The notes below the pieces were generated by a model. The model was not told where the DNA came from and did no database searches. It worked only from the letters and a program-made list of their open reading frames with translations. DNA of 53,750 bases. It comes from Pseudomonadota bacterium (GTDB lineage: Bacteria; Desulfobacterota; Desulfobulbia; Desulfobulbales; Desulfurivibrionaceae). A program made the position numbers and the translations under genes. Positions 9,191-18,191 of the stretch are shown in pieces (the stretch's first letter is position 1; the number at the start of each line of letters is the position of its first letter). The stretch lies in the NCBI GenBank assembly GCA_018830485.1, contig JAHJRQ010000005.1:1-53750 (forward strand). The letters are read 5' to 3'.

Positions 9191-9366
9191 GTTGCCAAAA
9201 TCGACCCGGACATCGTCACGCTGTGTCGATATGCCCGGCGGAAACCGCAGAAAGAACCGGAGGGATTTCCCTTCCGTAAGCCAAGGCTCCATGCTTGCAG
9301 CATCCCGACTTCTTCGATGTGCTCGCCTTTTCTGCCTTAACAATACATTCCTTGAAGGTCCTTACC

Positions 9367-10335
9367 ATGAGCAAGTCACAACAGACGCCGCAATCCGCCC
9401 CCTTGAGCAAGTCCTTGTTCGGTTCCGACAACAATCCCAGCAATATCATGCCGGCCAAGCTCACAGCCGACAGCACCCTGAAATTTCGCTGCCATCCCGG
9501 AGTTTCCTGCTTTACCAATTGCTGCGGCAATATCAATATCATTTTGACCCCGTATGATATTCTGCGCATCAGACGGCCATTAAACCTGACCGCCGATGAA
9601 TTTCTCCTGCGCTTCACTACCCCCGTATACCTCGAGAAGACGGATCTCCCCGGCGTAAAGATCCATCTCGACGAGAATGGCCGCTGCCCATTTGTTACGG
9701 AGGAAGGCTGCACCATCTATCCGTACAGGCCGACGACCTGCCGCTATTATCCGGTGGGAATGTCTTACTTTCACGCGGCCGGCAACGAGGGAACAGCGGC
9801 GGAGGAATTCTACTTCCTCGTCAAGGAGCCCTATTGCAAGGGACACGAAGAGCCGAAGGAGCAAACCATCCGCGAGTGGCGGATTGACCAGGGGATTGAC
9901 GAATCAGACGAGATGAACCGCGAATGGATGGAAATCGTCATGCGCCGCAAGTCGTTCGGCCTGCAGGCAACCTTGAGCGAGCCGGCCCAGAAGATGTTTT
10001 TCATGGCCAGCACCGATCTTGATAAATTCAGGGATTTTGTTTTCAACAGCTCCTTTCTGGAGACCTACGATGTCGATGAGGAAACCCTTGCACAAATCAA
10101 AACAGACGATATCGCCCTCATGAAATTTTCCTGCAAATATCTGGCCTCTTCCATCTTCGGCACCAAGGATCTGGTCATCAAAGCCGACAAGGTCAAGGAA
10201 CGGGCTGAGCAGCTCAAGGCAAATCAGGGCGAGGCGGAAAAACAGGCCATGGAAACCTACGAAGCGCTTCGCCGCGACCACGAACTTCTCAAGAAAAAAA
10301 TCGACACGCAAAAACAAGCGGGAAAGAAAGAGTGA
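9367..10335 (+). CDS. YkgJ-family cysteine-cluster protein
   Basis: A 322-aa protein with the conserved cysteine pattern of the YkgJ/UPF0153 family, thought to bind zinc or an iron-sulfur cluster: CHPGVSCFTNCCGN near residue 43, then CPFVTEEGCTIYPYRPTTCRYYP, then a later Cys in EPYCKGH. No signal peptide or membrane segment is seen. The last ~40 residues are highly charged and probably helical. The biochemical role of the family is unknown. I chose the ATG at 9367 (MSKSQQTP), preceded by GAAGGT; an in-frame upstream start at 9295 adds residues that look non-coding. Its stop at 10335 abuts the stop of the convergent histidine kinase with no bases between. Confidence 0.8.
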   Translation: MSKSQQTPQSAPLSKSLFGSDNNPSNIMPAKLTADSTLKFRCHPGVSCFTNCCGNINIILTPYDILRIRRPLNLTADEFLLRFTTPVYLEKTDLPGVKIHLDENGRCPFVTEEGCTIYPYRPTTCRYYPVGMSYFHAAGNEGTAAEEFYFLVKEPYCKGHEEPKEQTIREWRIDQGIDESDEMNREWMEIVMRRKSFGLQATLSEPAQKMFFMASTDLDKFRDFVFNSSFLETYDVDEETLAQIKTDDIALMKFSCKYLASSIFGTKDLVIKADKVKERAEQLKANQGEAEKQAMETYEALRRDHELLKKKIDTQKQAGKKE

Positions 10336-11784
10336 TCACCCGGCGGGGAGGGCAATCGTAAAGGTGGTTCCCTCCCCCTCCTTGCTATCCACCGAGATTG
10401 TTCCCCGGTGGCTGTCGACAATGTTTTTGACGATGGCCAGACCAAGCCCCGTACCACGGTTTTTATCCGTATAAAACGGGGTAAAGATGTGTTCCTGTTT
10501 TTCCAGGGACATCCCCTCCCCGGTATCGGCGACAATCAGCAGCGCCATGCCCGTTGCCTTGTCATATTTCGTTTCCACCGAAAGTTGTCCTCCTTCCGGC
10601 ATTGCCTGCACACTGTTGACCAGAATGTTGAGACAGGCTCTGTACACCAGCCCATGATCCAAGGGAATCCGCGGTATATTTTCCCTCAACGCGGTTTTCA
10701 GAACAATGTTCCGCTGCTCCAGCTCCGGCTCCATAAATCTGAGCAGCTTATCGAAAAGCTCATTCACCGAAGCCGGCGCCATTTTCGGTTCCTGAGGCCG
10801 GGCAAAATCCAGAAATTCGCGCACGATTCCGTCAAGCCTGCCTGTTTCCTCCACGATAATTTCAGCAAGGTGTTCATTGCCCGGTGCCACGCTCTTGAGG
10901 CGTTTCCCGAGGATATCCGCGGTACTGCGGACAATGCCCAGCGGATTCTTAATCTCATGGGAAACCGAGGCCACCATCTTGCCGAGGGTGGCAAGCCTCT
11001 GGCTTTGGTGCAGTTGCTGCTCAAGACGGCGACGTTCTTCGGCCCGCGCCTCAATGATCCGGTCCGCCCGTGCGACAATAAACCCGAGCACCACAAACAG
11101 CGCCGACATGATCAGCATGGAGGTGAGAATGATGGATCCCTGCAGTTTGGTTATCGCCACCACATCCTCCGAGAGATCCTGGACAACCTCGATAACCCCC
11201 ATGATCACGTCCCGTTTCTGATTGTTGGCCTGGTACTGCCGAAAGGGAATGAAGGTGCTCAATTGCGAGGAAATGGGCTGCGCGCCGGGAAGCAGGTTCA
11301 GCAGGGTGCCGGTGGAACGGACAACGGAATTGTTGTTGCCCGCCAGGGCCTTGCGGTACTCTATCCCCCCTTCTCCGGTGCGGCCGATGCGGGAGGCCAC
11401 CGTGCTGTAGGAGATGATGTTTTCCTTGGAATCGAAAATGGTAACCGCCTGAATCCGCATGCCGTGCGTGGCATTGCGCACAACGGCATCAAGCCGGGCA
11501 AACTGTTCGGGCTTGCGCAGGGCAATCTTTCCATAACGCACCACCGTGGGCAGGACAAATTGCTGGAACACCTGATGGCTGAGGTTTTCGGCAACAACAA
11601 AGGCGTACGCCTCGCTCCGCTCAAGGAGAACCTTTTTGGCGTGATTTGAAATGATCCAGGAAAGGACCAGGGTGAAAAGGAGAAAAACCGCAAAGCCGGT
11701 ATAGGAAAAAAACTTGACCAACCGGAACGGTTTCAGACTGGCGATACTGGCCGCGTCGTCCTGCGTTTTTTTTCCTTCAACCAT
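10336..11784 (-). CDS. Membrane sensor histidine kinase
   Basis: A 482-aa two-component sensor. Transmembrane segments lie at about 26-46 and 216-236 and enclose a ~165-residue periplasmic sensing region of Cache-like size. A short linker and coiled coil lead to the HisKA box SVSHEIKNPLG with phospho-acceptor His276. The HATPase_c domain shows an N-box (NILVNSVQAM), G1 (DTGEGM) and G2 (GTGLGLAI). No receiver domain is attached and no response regulator gene is adjacent, so its partner is unknown. The ATG at 11784 overlaps the last eight bases of the upstream radical SAM gene, suggesting translational coupling. Confidence 0.88.
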   Translation of the reverse strand: MVEGKKTQDDAASIASLKPFRLVKFFSYTGFAVFLLFTLVLSWIISNHAKKVLLERSEAYAFVVAENLSHQVFQQFVLPTVVRYGKIALRKPEQFARLDAVVRNATHGMRIQAVTIFDSKENIISYSTVASRIGRTGEGGIEYRKALAGNNNSVVRSTGTLLNLLPGAQPISSQLSTFIPFRQYQANNQKRDVIMGVIEVVQDLSEDVVAITKLQGSIILTSMLIMSALFVVLGFIVARADRIIEARAEERRRLEQQLHQSQRLATLGKMVASVSHEIKNPLGIVRSTADILGKRLKSVAPGNEHLAEIIVEETGRLDGIVREFLDFARPQEPKMAPASVNELFDKLLRFMEPELEQRNIVLKTALRENIPRIPLDHGLVYRACLNILVNSVQAMPEGGQLSVETKYDKATGMALLIVADTGEGMSLEKQEHIFTPFYTDKNRGTGLGLAIVKNIVDSHRGTISVDSKEGEGTTFTIALPAG

Positions 11785-13513
11785 GACACACCCCGCATCG
11801 CCTGCACTGTGATGTGTCACAGGCAATCGTTGATTTTTCTTCCAAGGCTTTTTGATACTCTGCCCAAAGATAGCGCCGGTCGATCCCGTGGTCGAGGATC
11901 TCCCAGGGGAAAATTTCCTCGCGGCCGCGCTGGCGCATGGCATACGCTTCCGGCTCTATGCCGCATCCCTGCATGGTTTGCCGCCAGTTTTGCCGCCCCT
12001 GCAGCATGGCATACAGCGCCATGCCGACCCTGCGGTCTCCCCGGGCCAGCACTGCCTGATAAAAAGCATTGCCGGGCTGATCGACAACCAGGCGGGTATT
12101 GGCCATCCCCGTCACACCCTTGCGCAGGAATTGTATGCTGTTTTTAAGGGTTGTCAATGGAGCAAAGCCATGAAACTGAAAGGGGGTCCAGGCTTTGGGC
12201 ACAAAACTGTTGACGCTGAGGGTTATGTTGCCCATGCGCCCAGTCTCCCGCCCTACCCCGAGCAAGGTTTTTCTCACCTTGTCCGTCAGGTGCAACAATT
12301 CCACCAGATCGTCCTCGGTTTCCGTTGGCAGGCCGATCATGAAATAGAGCTTGAGATGATTGATCCCGGCCCGAGCCAGGGCCTCGGCCGCACACAACAC
12401 ATCCTGCTCGCTGATCCCTTTATTGATGACCCTCCGGAGCCTTTCCGAACCGCCGTCCGGGGCGATGGCCGCGCTTTTCAGCCTGCTTTGCGCAAGCAAA
12501 CCGCAGAGTTCGTTGCTGATCGCATCAGCCCGCAAGGAGGAAAACGACAGGGTGCACCCTTCACGCAACAGATACTCGGCAATCCGGGCGAGATCTTCAC
12601 CCCGCGCCATCTCCATCCCCAGCAGACCCACCCGTTGTATCTCCTTGGGCCGCTCGGCCAGGGCGGCAAGGATGCTTTCCGCCTGCCAGAGGCGGGGCGG
12701 GCGATACACGAATCCGGCCGCGCAGAACCGGCACCCGCGACTGCAGCCGCGGCCAAGTTCGGTGAGGAACAGGTTTGCGAATTCGGCCTCCGGGCTCAAG
12801 AGCTTCGAGTGCCCGGCCACCCGGGGTTGCTCAAGCACCACCCGGCGCACCCGGGGCGGCGTTTCCTGGTCAGCCGCAATCCCGGTCAGGATGCCGTCCT
12901 CTCCGTATTGCATGGCATAGAAACGCGGAACATAACAGCCGCTGAACTCCCGGACGACGCCCCTGAGCAGCGCTTCCGGCTCTTCCGCGCTCAGGTGCTC
13001 GGCAAGATGGGCCATGAGTTGCGGAAGAATCGGCTCCGCTTCCCCGACCACAAACAGATCCACAAAGGGGGCCAGGGGTTCCGGGTTGATAAAGGAGGCA
13101 ACGCCACCGCCGATGACAAGGGGCTGGCCAGGCCGGTACCTGCAGGTGTTTGCACTGCGCCTTTCGGCCAGTGGCTCAATGCCGCCGGCCGAAAACAAGG
13201 CCAGCAGATTGAAGAAGTCTTGTTCAAAGCTGAGGGAGCAGAGGATGACAGGGAAATCGCGGAGGGGGCGACCCGATTCCAGGGAAACCGGGGGCTGGTT
13301 GTCCTGATAAAAAAACCGCTCGCAGACAAAGCCGGGCAGGCTGTTTACCAGGGCATAAACGAGCTGAAAACCCAGGTTGGAATTTCCCAGGCCGTACCGG
13401 TTTGGAAAGATCAGGGCAACCGGCAGCAACCCCTTCCATTTTTTGCGCTGCGTCCCTTTTTCGCTGGCAAGAAAATCATCGGATGCAGGCAGGCGCTGGC
13501 GCATAGGGTCCAT
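11777..13513 (-). CDS. Radical SAM protein with B12-binding-like N-terminal region
   Basis: A 578-aa protein. The N-terminal ~200 residues resemble the B12-binding-type domain of the TIGR03960-like family (FPNRYGLGNSNLG, GGGVASFINPEPLAPFVDLFVVGEAE). The radical SAM cluster motif CSRGCRFC lies near residue 259, within GRGCSRGCRFCAAGF. A GLPTETEDDL segment typical of the TIM barrel follows. The C-terminus ends in a small Cys motif (DTSQCRRCGVCHG). The substrate is unknown. MDPMRQR offers two starts (13513 and 13504); neither has a strong ribosome site. It overlaps the histidine kinase downstream, which suggests the two are co-expressed. Confidence 0.82.
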   Translation of the reverse strand: MDPMRQRLPASDDFLASEKGTQRKKWKGLLPVALIFPNRYGLGNSNLGFQLVYALVNSLPGFVCERFFYQDNQPPVSLESGRPLRDFPVILCSLSFEQDFFNLLALFSAGGIEPLAERRSANTCRYRPGQPLVIGGGVASFINPEPLAPFVDLFVVGEAEPILPQLMAHLAEHLSAEEPEALLRGVVREFSGCYVPRFYAMQYGEDGILTGIAADQETPPRVRRVVLEQPRVAGHSKLLSPEAEFANLFLTELGRGCSRGCRFCAAGFVYRPPRLWQAESILAALAERPKEIQRVGLLGMEMARGEDLARIAEYLLREGCTLSFSSLRADAISNELCGLLAQSRLKSAAIAPDGGSERLRRVINKGISEQDVLCAAEALARAGINHLKLYFMIGLPTETEDDLVELLHLTDKVRKTLLGVGRETGRMGNITLSVNSFVPKAWTPFQFHGFAPLTTLKNSIQFLRKGVTGMANTRLVVDQPGNAFYQAVLARGDRRVGMALYAMLQGRQNWRQTMQGCGIEPEAYAMRQRGREEIFPWEILDHGIDRRYLWAEYQKALEEKSTIACDTSQCRRCGVCHG

Positions 13514-13736
13514 ATCGAATCTGCCGGAAAGCAGCGAAAACTCCGGCAGCGGTTAAAAGCGGGCAGCCACTGCGCTCCGCTTTATCTTGGTTTTCCTGCA
13601 TGACACAGTCGATTATGCAAAAACAGCACGGCACCACTTTGCAACAACGCTCAGCCACACGAGCAACTCTTTATTTTTACAAACATTTCGTCGCGGCCTT
13701 GCGTCTCCGCGTTGTTTCTTTCGCGGTTCCAATCTC

Positions 13737-14906
13737 CTAACTTTCATTCCTGCGCAAAAAGGTCGGACGATCGTAATCCTGCTCGTTCAAGATATTGTTG
13801 GCGTAGGATCTCTGTATGCCGTTGGCCACGGCGCGGCCGACAGCCATGCCTTGCTCCCCTTTCCTGAACGGCAGCGGCTGCGCTGCTGGCTCACGCTTTT
13901 TCGGCATGAGCTGCACCTTGTCCGGCAGCTCCTCGATCTCCTCTACGGTATCGCGGATACCGGTGGCAATAACGGTTACCTGCAGCTCATCGCCCAGATT
14001 CTCGTCAAAGATGACGCCCAGGATGATATTGGCGTCCTCGTGCACCTCCTGGTAGATCTTGGTAGTGGCCTCGGTCACCTCGGGCATGGTCAGGGTCTCG
14101 CGGCTGGCGGAGATATTGACCAAAACCCCTCTGGCGCCGTCGATGCTGATATCCTGCAAAAGCGGGCTGTTGATCGCCATGTTCACCGCTTCCACGGCCC
14201 GGTTTTCCCCCACCCCGTAGCCGGAGCCCATGAGGGCCTGGCCCATCTCGTTCATGATCGCCCGCACGTCGGCAAAGTCGGGGTTGATGTAGCCGGGCAG
14301 GTTGATCAGGTCGGTGATGCCTTTGACCGCCTGAACCAGGACATCGTCTGCCATCTTCATCCCGTCGATGAAACGGGTTCCCTTCTGGCTCAGGGAGATG
14401 AGCCGGTCATTGGGAATGGTGATGATGGTGTCCACATGCTCTTTCAGGTTCTTCCAGCCGAGCTCGGCGTTTTTCATCCGGGCCCTGCCCTCGAAGGCAA
14501 AGGGCTTGGTCACGACACCCACGGTCAGGGCGCCCAGCTCCTTGGCAATCCTGGCCACCACCGGCGCGGCTCCGGTGCCGGTGCCGCCGCCCAGCCCGCA
14601 GGTGACAAAAACCATGTCGCAGTCCTTCAACTGCTTTCTGATTTCGTCGATGGACTCCTCCGCCGCTTCCCGGCCCCTTTCAGGGTTGGCGCCGGCCCCA
14701 AGCCCCTTGGCGACATTCTTGCCAAGCTGCAGCCGGACATCGGCCTTGGATTTTTCCAGATCCTGGATATCGGTGTTGCCGGCGATGAATTCCACCCCGA
14801 GGATATTGCTGTCCACCATGGTGTTGACCGCATTGCCCCCGCCGCCGCCAACGCCAAAAACCCTGATCTTTGCCCGTGATTCTGTTTCCGCGAATTTAAA
14901 AGTCAT
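13737..14906 (-). CDS. ftsZ: Cell division protein FtsZ
   Basis: A 389-aa tubulin-like GTPase that forms the Z-ring. The tubulin signature GGGTGTG lies near residues 106-112 and GGGGGNAVN near 20-28; the T7 loop region NPDFADVR is present. After a short linker the protein ends in the conserved C-terminal peptide YDRPTFLRR, which binds FtsA and other partners. Length is normal. It is the last gene of the dcw cluster; about 220 bases without a clear gene follow before the radical SAM gene. The ATG at 14906 has a GGGAG-type ribosome site. Confidence 0.98.
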   Translation of the reverse strand: MTFKFAETESRAKIRVFGVGGGGGNAVNTMVDSNILGVEFIAGNTDIQDLEKSKADVRLQLGKNVAKGLGAGANPERGREAAEESIDEIRKQLKDCDMVFVTCGLGGGTGTGAAPVVARIAKELGALTVGVVTKPFAFEGRARMKNAELGWKNLKEHVDTIITIPNDRLISLSQKGTRFIDGMKMADDVLVQAVKGITDLINLPGYINPDFADVRAIMNEMGQALMGSGYGVGENRAVEAVNMAINSPLLQDISIDGARGVLVNISASRETLTMPEVTEATTKIYQEVHEDANIILGVIFDENLGDELQVTVIATGIRDTVEEIEELPDKVQLMPKKREPAAQPLPFRKGEQGMAVGRAVANGIQRSYANNILNEQDYDRPTFLRRNES

Positions 14907-14972
14907 ATCCTGCTCTCCCTGTTCAAGGTCATTGACCTGCTCCCAACATCGCCTGGCGCCTGATGAGCGTGT

Positions 14973-16205
14973 TTACACTATCCCCTTAAACCAGTCCTTC
15001 ATCCGACCGGTAAATCTCCCTACCACTCCCCCCTTGGGCCGTTTGAATCTTTCCCCCGGCCCATTCTTCATGCCATAGACAACCAAGCCAACGCCGGTTG
15101 CCCACTGCGGCGTGCCCACCACATCCACTACCCCGCCGATATTTTCCGGACGGCCGATGCGGACCGGCAGGTCAAAAATCTGTTCCGCCAGCTCTTCCAT
15201 GTTGTCCAGCAGGCACGAACCGCCGGTCAACACCATGCCGGCGTTGATCATTTCCTTGTGCTTGGAATCGAGCAGCTCCTGATTGATGAGGGTGAGCATC
15301 TCCTCAACCCGGGGTTCGAGGATCTCTCCCATGACCCTGCGGGAAAGCTTCCGGTTTTTTCTGCCCCCCACGCTGGGAACCTCGATGACCTGATCCTTGT
15401 CGATGAGCGAGGCCAGGGCGCAGCCGTACTCCTCCTTCAGCCTTTCCGCCTCCTTCTGCGGGGTGCGCAGCCCGATGGACAGATCGTTGGTCAGGTTCTG
15501 GCCGCCCAATCCCAAAACAAAAGTATGCTTGATGGTCCCGTCGGCAAAGATCGCCAGATCGGCGGTGCCGCCGCCGATGTCCAGCAGCCCGACCCCCAGC
15601 TCCATTTCTTCCCGGGTCAGGACGGCGCCTGCCGAGGCCAGGGGTTCGAGCACCACATCCGTCACCTGCAACCCGGCGCGGTTGCAGCATTTGACGATGT
15701 TATGCACCGCGGTTGCCGAACCGGTCACAATATGCACATCCGCTTCGAGGCGGACGCCGGTCATGCCGATGGGGTCCTGGATATCGGCCTGGCCGTCCAC
15801 CATGAACTCCTGCGGCAGCACATGGATTACCTCCTGATCCGGCGGGATGGGCACTGCCCGGGCCGCATCCACCACCCGGTCGATGTCGTCCTGCCTTATC
15901 TCGTTATGCTTGATGGCGATCAGGCCGTGGCTGTTGAAGCTCTTGATGTGGCTGCCTGCAATGCCCACATACACCGAACCGATCTCGCAGCCGGCCATGC
16001 GTTCCGCCTCTTCCACCGCCTGCCGGATCGAATGCACGGTGCTCTCGATATTGACCACCACCCCGCGGCGCAGTCCCACCGAGGGATGCCTGCCAATGCC
16101 GATGATATCAATCCGAGTGTCACGGACCTCGCCGACCACCACGCAGATCTTGGTGGTGCCGATATCCAGCCCGACAATCAGATCGCCACGTTCTTCATGT
16201 GCCAT
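14973..16205 (-). CDS. ftsA: Cell division protein FtsA
   Basis: A 410-aa actin-like ATPase that tethers FtsZ to the membrane and signals to septal wall synthesis. The phosphate-binding loop LDIGTTKICVVVGEV lies near the N-terminus and a second actin-family motif LLDIGGGTADLAIF near residue 207. The C-terminal GRFTGRMKDWFKGIV is the usual amphipathic membrane-targeting helix. It is 66 bases upstream of ftsZ. In well-studied species FtsA acts on FtsW-FtsI through FtsQLB or FtsN, which makes the condition of those partners here notable. Confidence 0.97.
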   Translation of the reverse strand: MAHEERGDLIVGLDIGTTKICVVVGEVRDTRIDIIGIGRHPSVGLRRGVVVNIESTVHSIRQAVEEAERMAGCEIGSVYVGIAGSHIKSFNSHGLIAIKHNEIRQDDIDRVVDAARAVPIPPDQEVIHVLPQEFMVDGQADIQDPIGMTGVRLEADVHIVTGSATAVHNIVKCCNRAGLQVTDVVLEPLASAGAVLTREEMELGVGLLDIGGGTADLAIFADGTIKHTFVLGLGGQNLTNDLSIGLRTPQKEAERLKEEYGCALASLIDKDQVIEVPSVGGRKNRKLSRRVMGEILEPRVEEMLTLINQELLDSKHKEMINAGMVLTGGSCLLDNMEELAEQIFDLPVRIGRPENIGGVVDVVGTPQWATGVGLVVYGMKNGPGERFKRPKGGVVGRFTGRMKDWFKGIV

Positions 16206-16353
16206 TTGTTCACCTTTAATCGATCCCGCAACACGTCACGCCGCCGACGGTTATCACACTCCACCCTTTGCTTCTTTGCTGCCGACCGGTGCCCGTTCCC
16301 GCCGAACATGCATTCATGCCCCTGCGCGAAGGTCGGAAGAGATGGCTACCACC

Positions 16354-17238
16354 TCATCCCGCCTCGTCAAATCCCACCAGCACCTGGTTGCGCCCGTAGT
16401 CCATCCTGACATAGGCGGCTTTTTCAAACTCCTTGCTCTTGTACAACTTGTACAGCACCTTGGTCAGCCAGTAATATTTGGTCCCCACATTGCCCGAGCC
16501 CAGATGGATGGGAAAAGGCCGGTCCACCAGATAGAGGATGATATTTTCGTCCCCGTCCACATGGAGTTCCGAGATATTCTGCTTCGGAAGAATGGAACTC
16601 CCCTGTCCCGCGTATTTGATGAACTGCAGGGCCGCGCCCAGTTGCGAATCCTTGAGGCTCCTCGGCCATTCCTCCCTGTTCATCCCGGTGATGAGGGGAT
16701 AGTCCATATCCTCGGGCGGCAGCACCTGGGCAAAGGCTACGCCATTCTGGTCAAGATAGAACAACCCGTTGTCGAGGCTGACAATGGCCACCGGCAACCG
16801 CTCCTTGACAACAATGGTCAAACGGTTGGGCCAGTTCCTTGCGATCTCCGCCGATTCGACCCATGCATGGGCCTCGATCCCAGCCTTCACCCGCTTGATA
16901 TCCAAGGCCAGCAGATTGCTGTGCACATCCACCCCGCTCATCTCGAGGATGAGGTTCTTGGTGGTTCTCCGGCACCCCTCAATGTTGGTGGCGGTTATCT
17001 GGAAAAAATCCGCCCGCCCCAATGCTTTATAAACGATAAAGCCCACTGCGCCAAAGCCTGCCGCCAGCAGCAGAAAACCAACCCCGAGAATGGCCAGTTT
17101 TTTCCTGAGATCGAGGCTCCGGCTTTTCCTGCCGCTCCCGTAGCGCTGCTGTATGGACTTTTCCTTTCGCAAAACCGTAGCTGCCCTTTTTGGTCTGTAT
17201 AGCTTACAGAATATGCACTTCCGGCTCCAGCCACACAC
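16354..17238 (-). CDS. ftsQ: Cell division protein FtsQ (POTRA domain)
   Basis: A bitopic membrane protein of up to 294 aa. A positively charged cytoplasmic stretch is followed by one membrane helix (LAILGVGFLLLAAGFGAVGFIVY, near residues 47-69), a POTRA domain starting FFQITATNIEGC, and the FtsQ beta domain (WPNRLTIVVKERLPVA). It normally bridges FtsL/FtsB and the early divisome. The start is uncertain: the ATG at 17238 lies inside the end of murB (35-base overlap) and its first ~20 residues look unlike FtsQ. A TTG at 17172 preceded by AAAAGGG is a reasonable alternative. A ~150-base gap without a clear gene separates it from ftsA. Confidence 0.88.
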   Translation of the reverse strand: MCGWSRKCIFCKLYRPKRAATVLRKEKSIQQRYGSGRKSRSLDLRKKLAILGVGFLLLAAGFGAVGFIVYKALGRADFFQITATNIEGCRRTTKNLILEMSGVDVHSNLLALDIKRVKAGIEAHAWVESAEIARNWPNRLTIVVKERLPVAIVSLDNGLFYLDQNGVAFAQVLPPEDMDYPLITGMNREEWPRSLKDSQLGAALQFIKYAGQGSSILPKQNISELHVDGDENIILYLVDRPFPIHLGSGNVGTKYYWLTKVLYKLYKSKEFEKAAYVRMDYGRNQVLVGFDEAG

Positions 17239-18130
17239 CGAATCGCGCTGCCACCTTTTCCTGCACCAACTGCATCAGGCCGAGAAAATCCCGGGCCGTG
17301 GCGGAACCGGTATTCACCAGAAAATTAGCATGCACCTCGGAAACCTCGGCGCCACCCACCCGAACGCCCTTGAGTCCCGCGTCCTGGATGAGTTTTCCGG
17401 CGGCGGGCAAGCCTGCCGGATTTTTAAAAAAAGACCCGGCATTGGCCAACCCCTGGGGTTGCTTGCCTTTCCGGTCGCCCATCAACCCAGCGCATCGCGC
17501 CCCTATCTCATGCGGATCACCGGCCAGCAGCAAAAATTCCGCCGCCGCCACGAGCATCCCTTCTGTTTCCAGGCGCCGATATGAAAAGGCCAGACCGGAT
17601 TTTTCCCGTTCCACACAATCCCCGGACTGGGTCAAAAACGTTACCGAAGTCACCACCTCTCCCATCTCCTTGCCCCAGGCGCCGGCATTCATAACCACCG
17701 CCCCGCCCACCGAACCCGGAATACCCGCGGCAAACTCCAGCCCCTGCAATCCCTGCCCGGTGCACCAGTTGACCAGCTTCATCAGGCTGCAACCAGCCTC
17801 AACCCGGAGCAGAAACTCTCCGTGCTTTTCCCCGGCCCGTTGCGCAAAGGTTGCGAACTTCCGGCCCAGCATGACAATGACCCCGTCATAGCCTGCATCG
17901 GAAACAAGGAGATTGCTGCCCCGGCCAATCACCCTCCAGCAAACCCCGAGTCGCGCCAGCATAGCGATGAGGCTTTGCAACTCTTCCAGGCTGGCCGGCA
18001 TGGCGATGGCCCTGGCCGGGCCGCCCACCTGCAGGGTGCACCAGCGGGCCATGGGGCTGTCCCATTCGATCTCCCCGGGCCAGAGCGCACGCAGTTGCTC
18101 CGGCCACCCCTTGTCCACCCCTTTTTTCAT
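17204..18130 (-). CDS. murB: UDP-N-acetylenolpyruvoylglucosamine reductase
   Basis: A 308-aa FAD enzyme that reduces UDP-GlcNAc-enolpyruvate to UDP-MurNAc with NADPH. The FAD-binding N-terminus carries GGPARAI and GRGSNLLVSD, and the substrate region GIPGSVGGAVVMNAGAWG. The short version without the type I insertion fits this length. I chose the ATG at 18130 because GACAGAGGCC precedes it, as it does before murC; an in-frame start at 18205 would overlap the end of murC and add 25 unlikely residues. Confidence 0.95.
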   Translation of the reverse strand: MKKGVDKGWPEQLRALWPGEIEWDSPMARWCTLQVGGPARAIAMPASLEELQSLIAMLARLGVCWRVIGRGSNLLVSDAGYDGVIVMLGRKFATFAQRAGEKHGEFLLRVEAGCSLMKLVNWCTGQGLQGLEFAAGIPGSVGGAVVMNAGAWGKEMGEVVTSVTFLTQSGDCVEREKSGLAFSYRRLETEGMLVAAAEFLLLAGDPHEIGARCAGLMGDRKGKQPQGLANAGSFFKNPAGLPAAGKLIQDAGLKGVRVGGAEVSEVHANFLVNTGSATARDFLGLMQLVQEKVAARFGVWLEPEVHIL

Positions 18131-18191
18131 CGGCCTCTGTCCCAGTAATTGCAACCCCGTCCTTGCCGGACGCTGTTGCAAGCCGCAGACC

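Noticed and set aside
9075-9557. Plus-strand 160-codon frame before and overlapping the YkgJ-type gene
   Set aside because: It overlaps the start of a better-supported gene in another frame and shows no domain or ribosome site.
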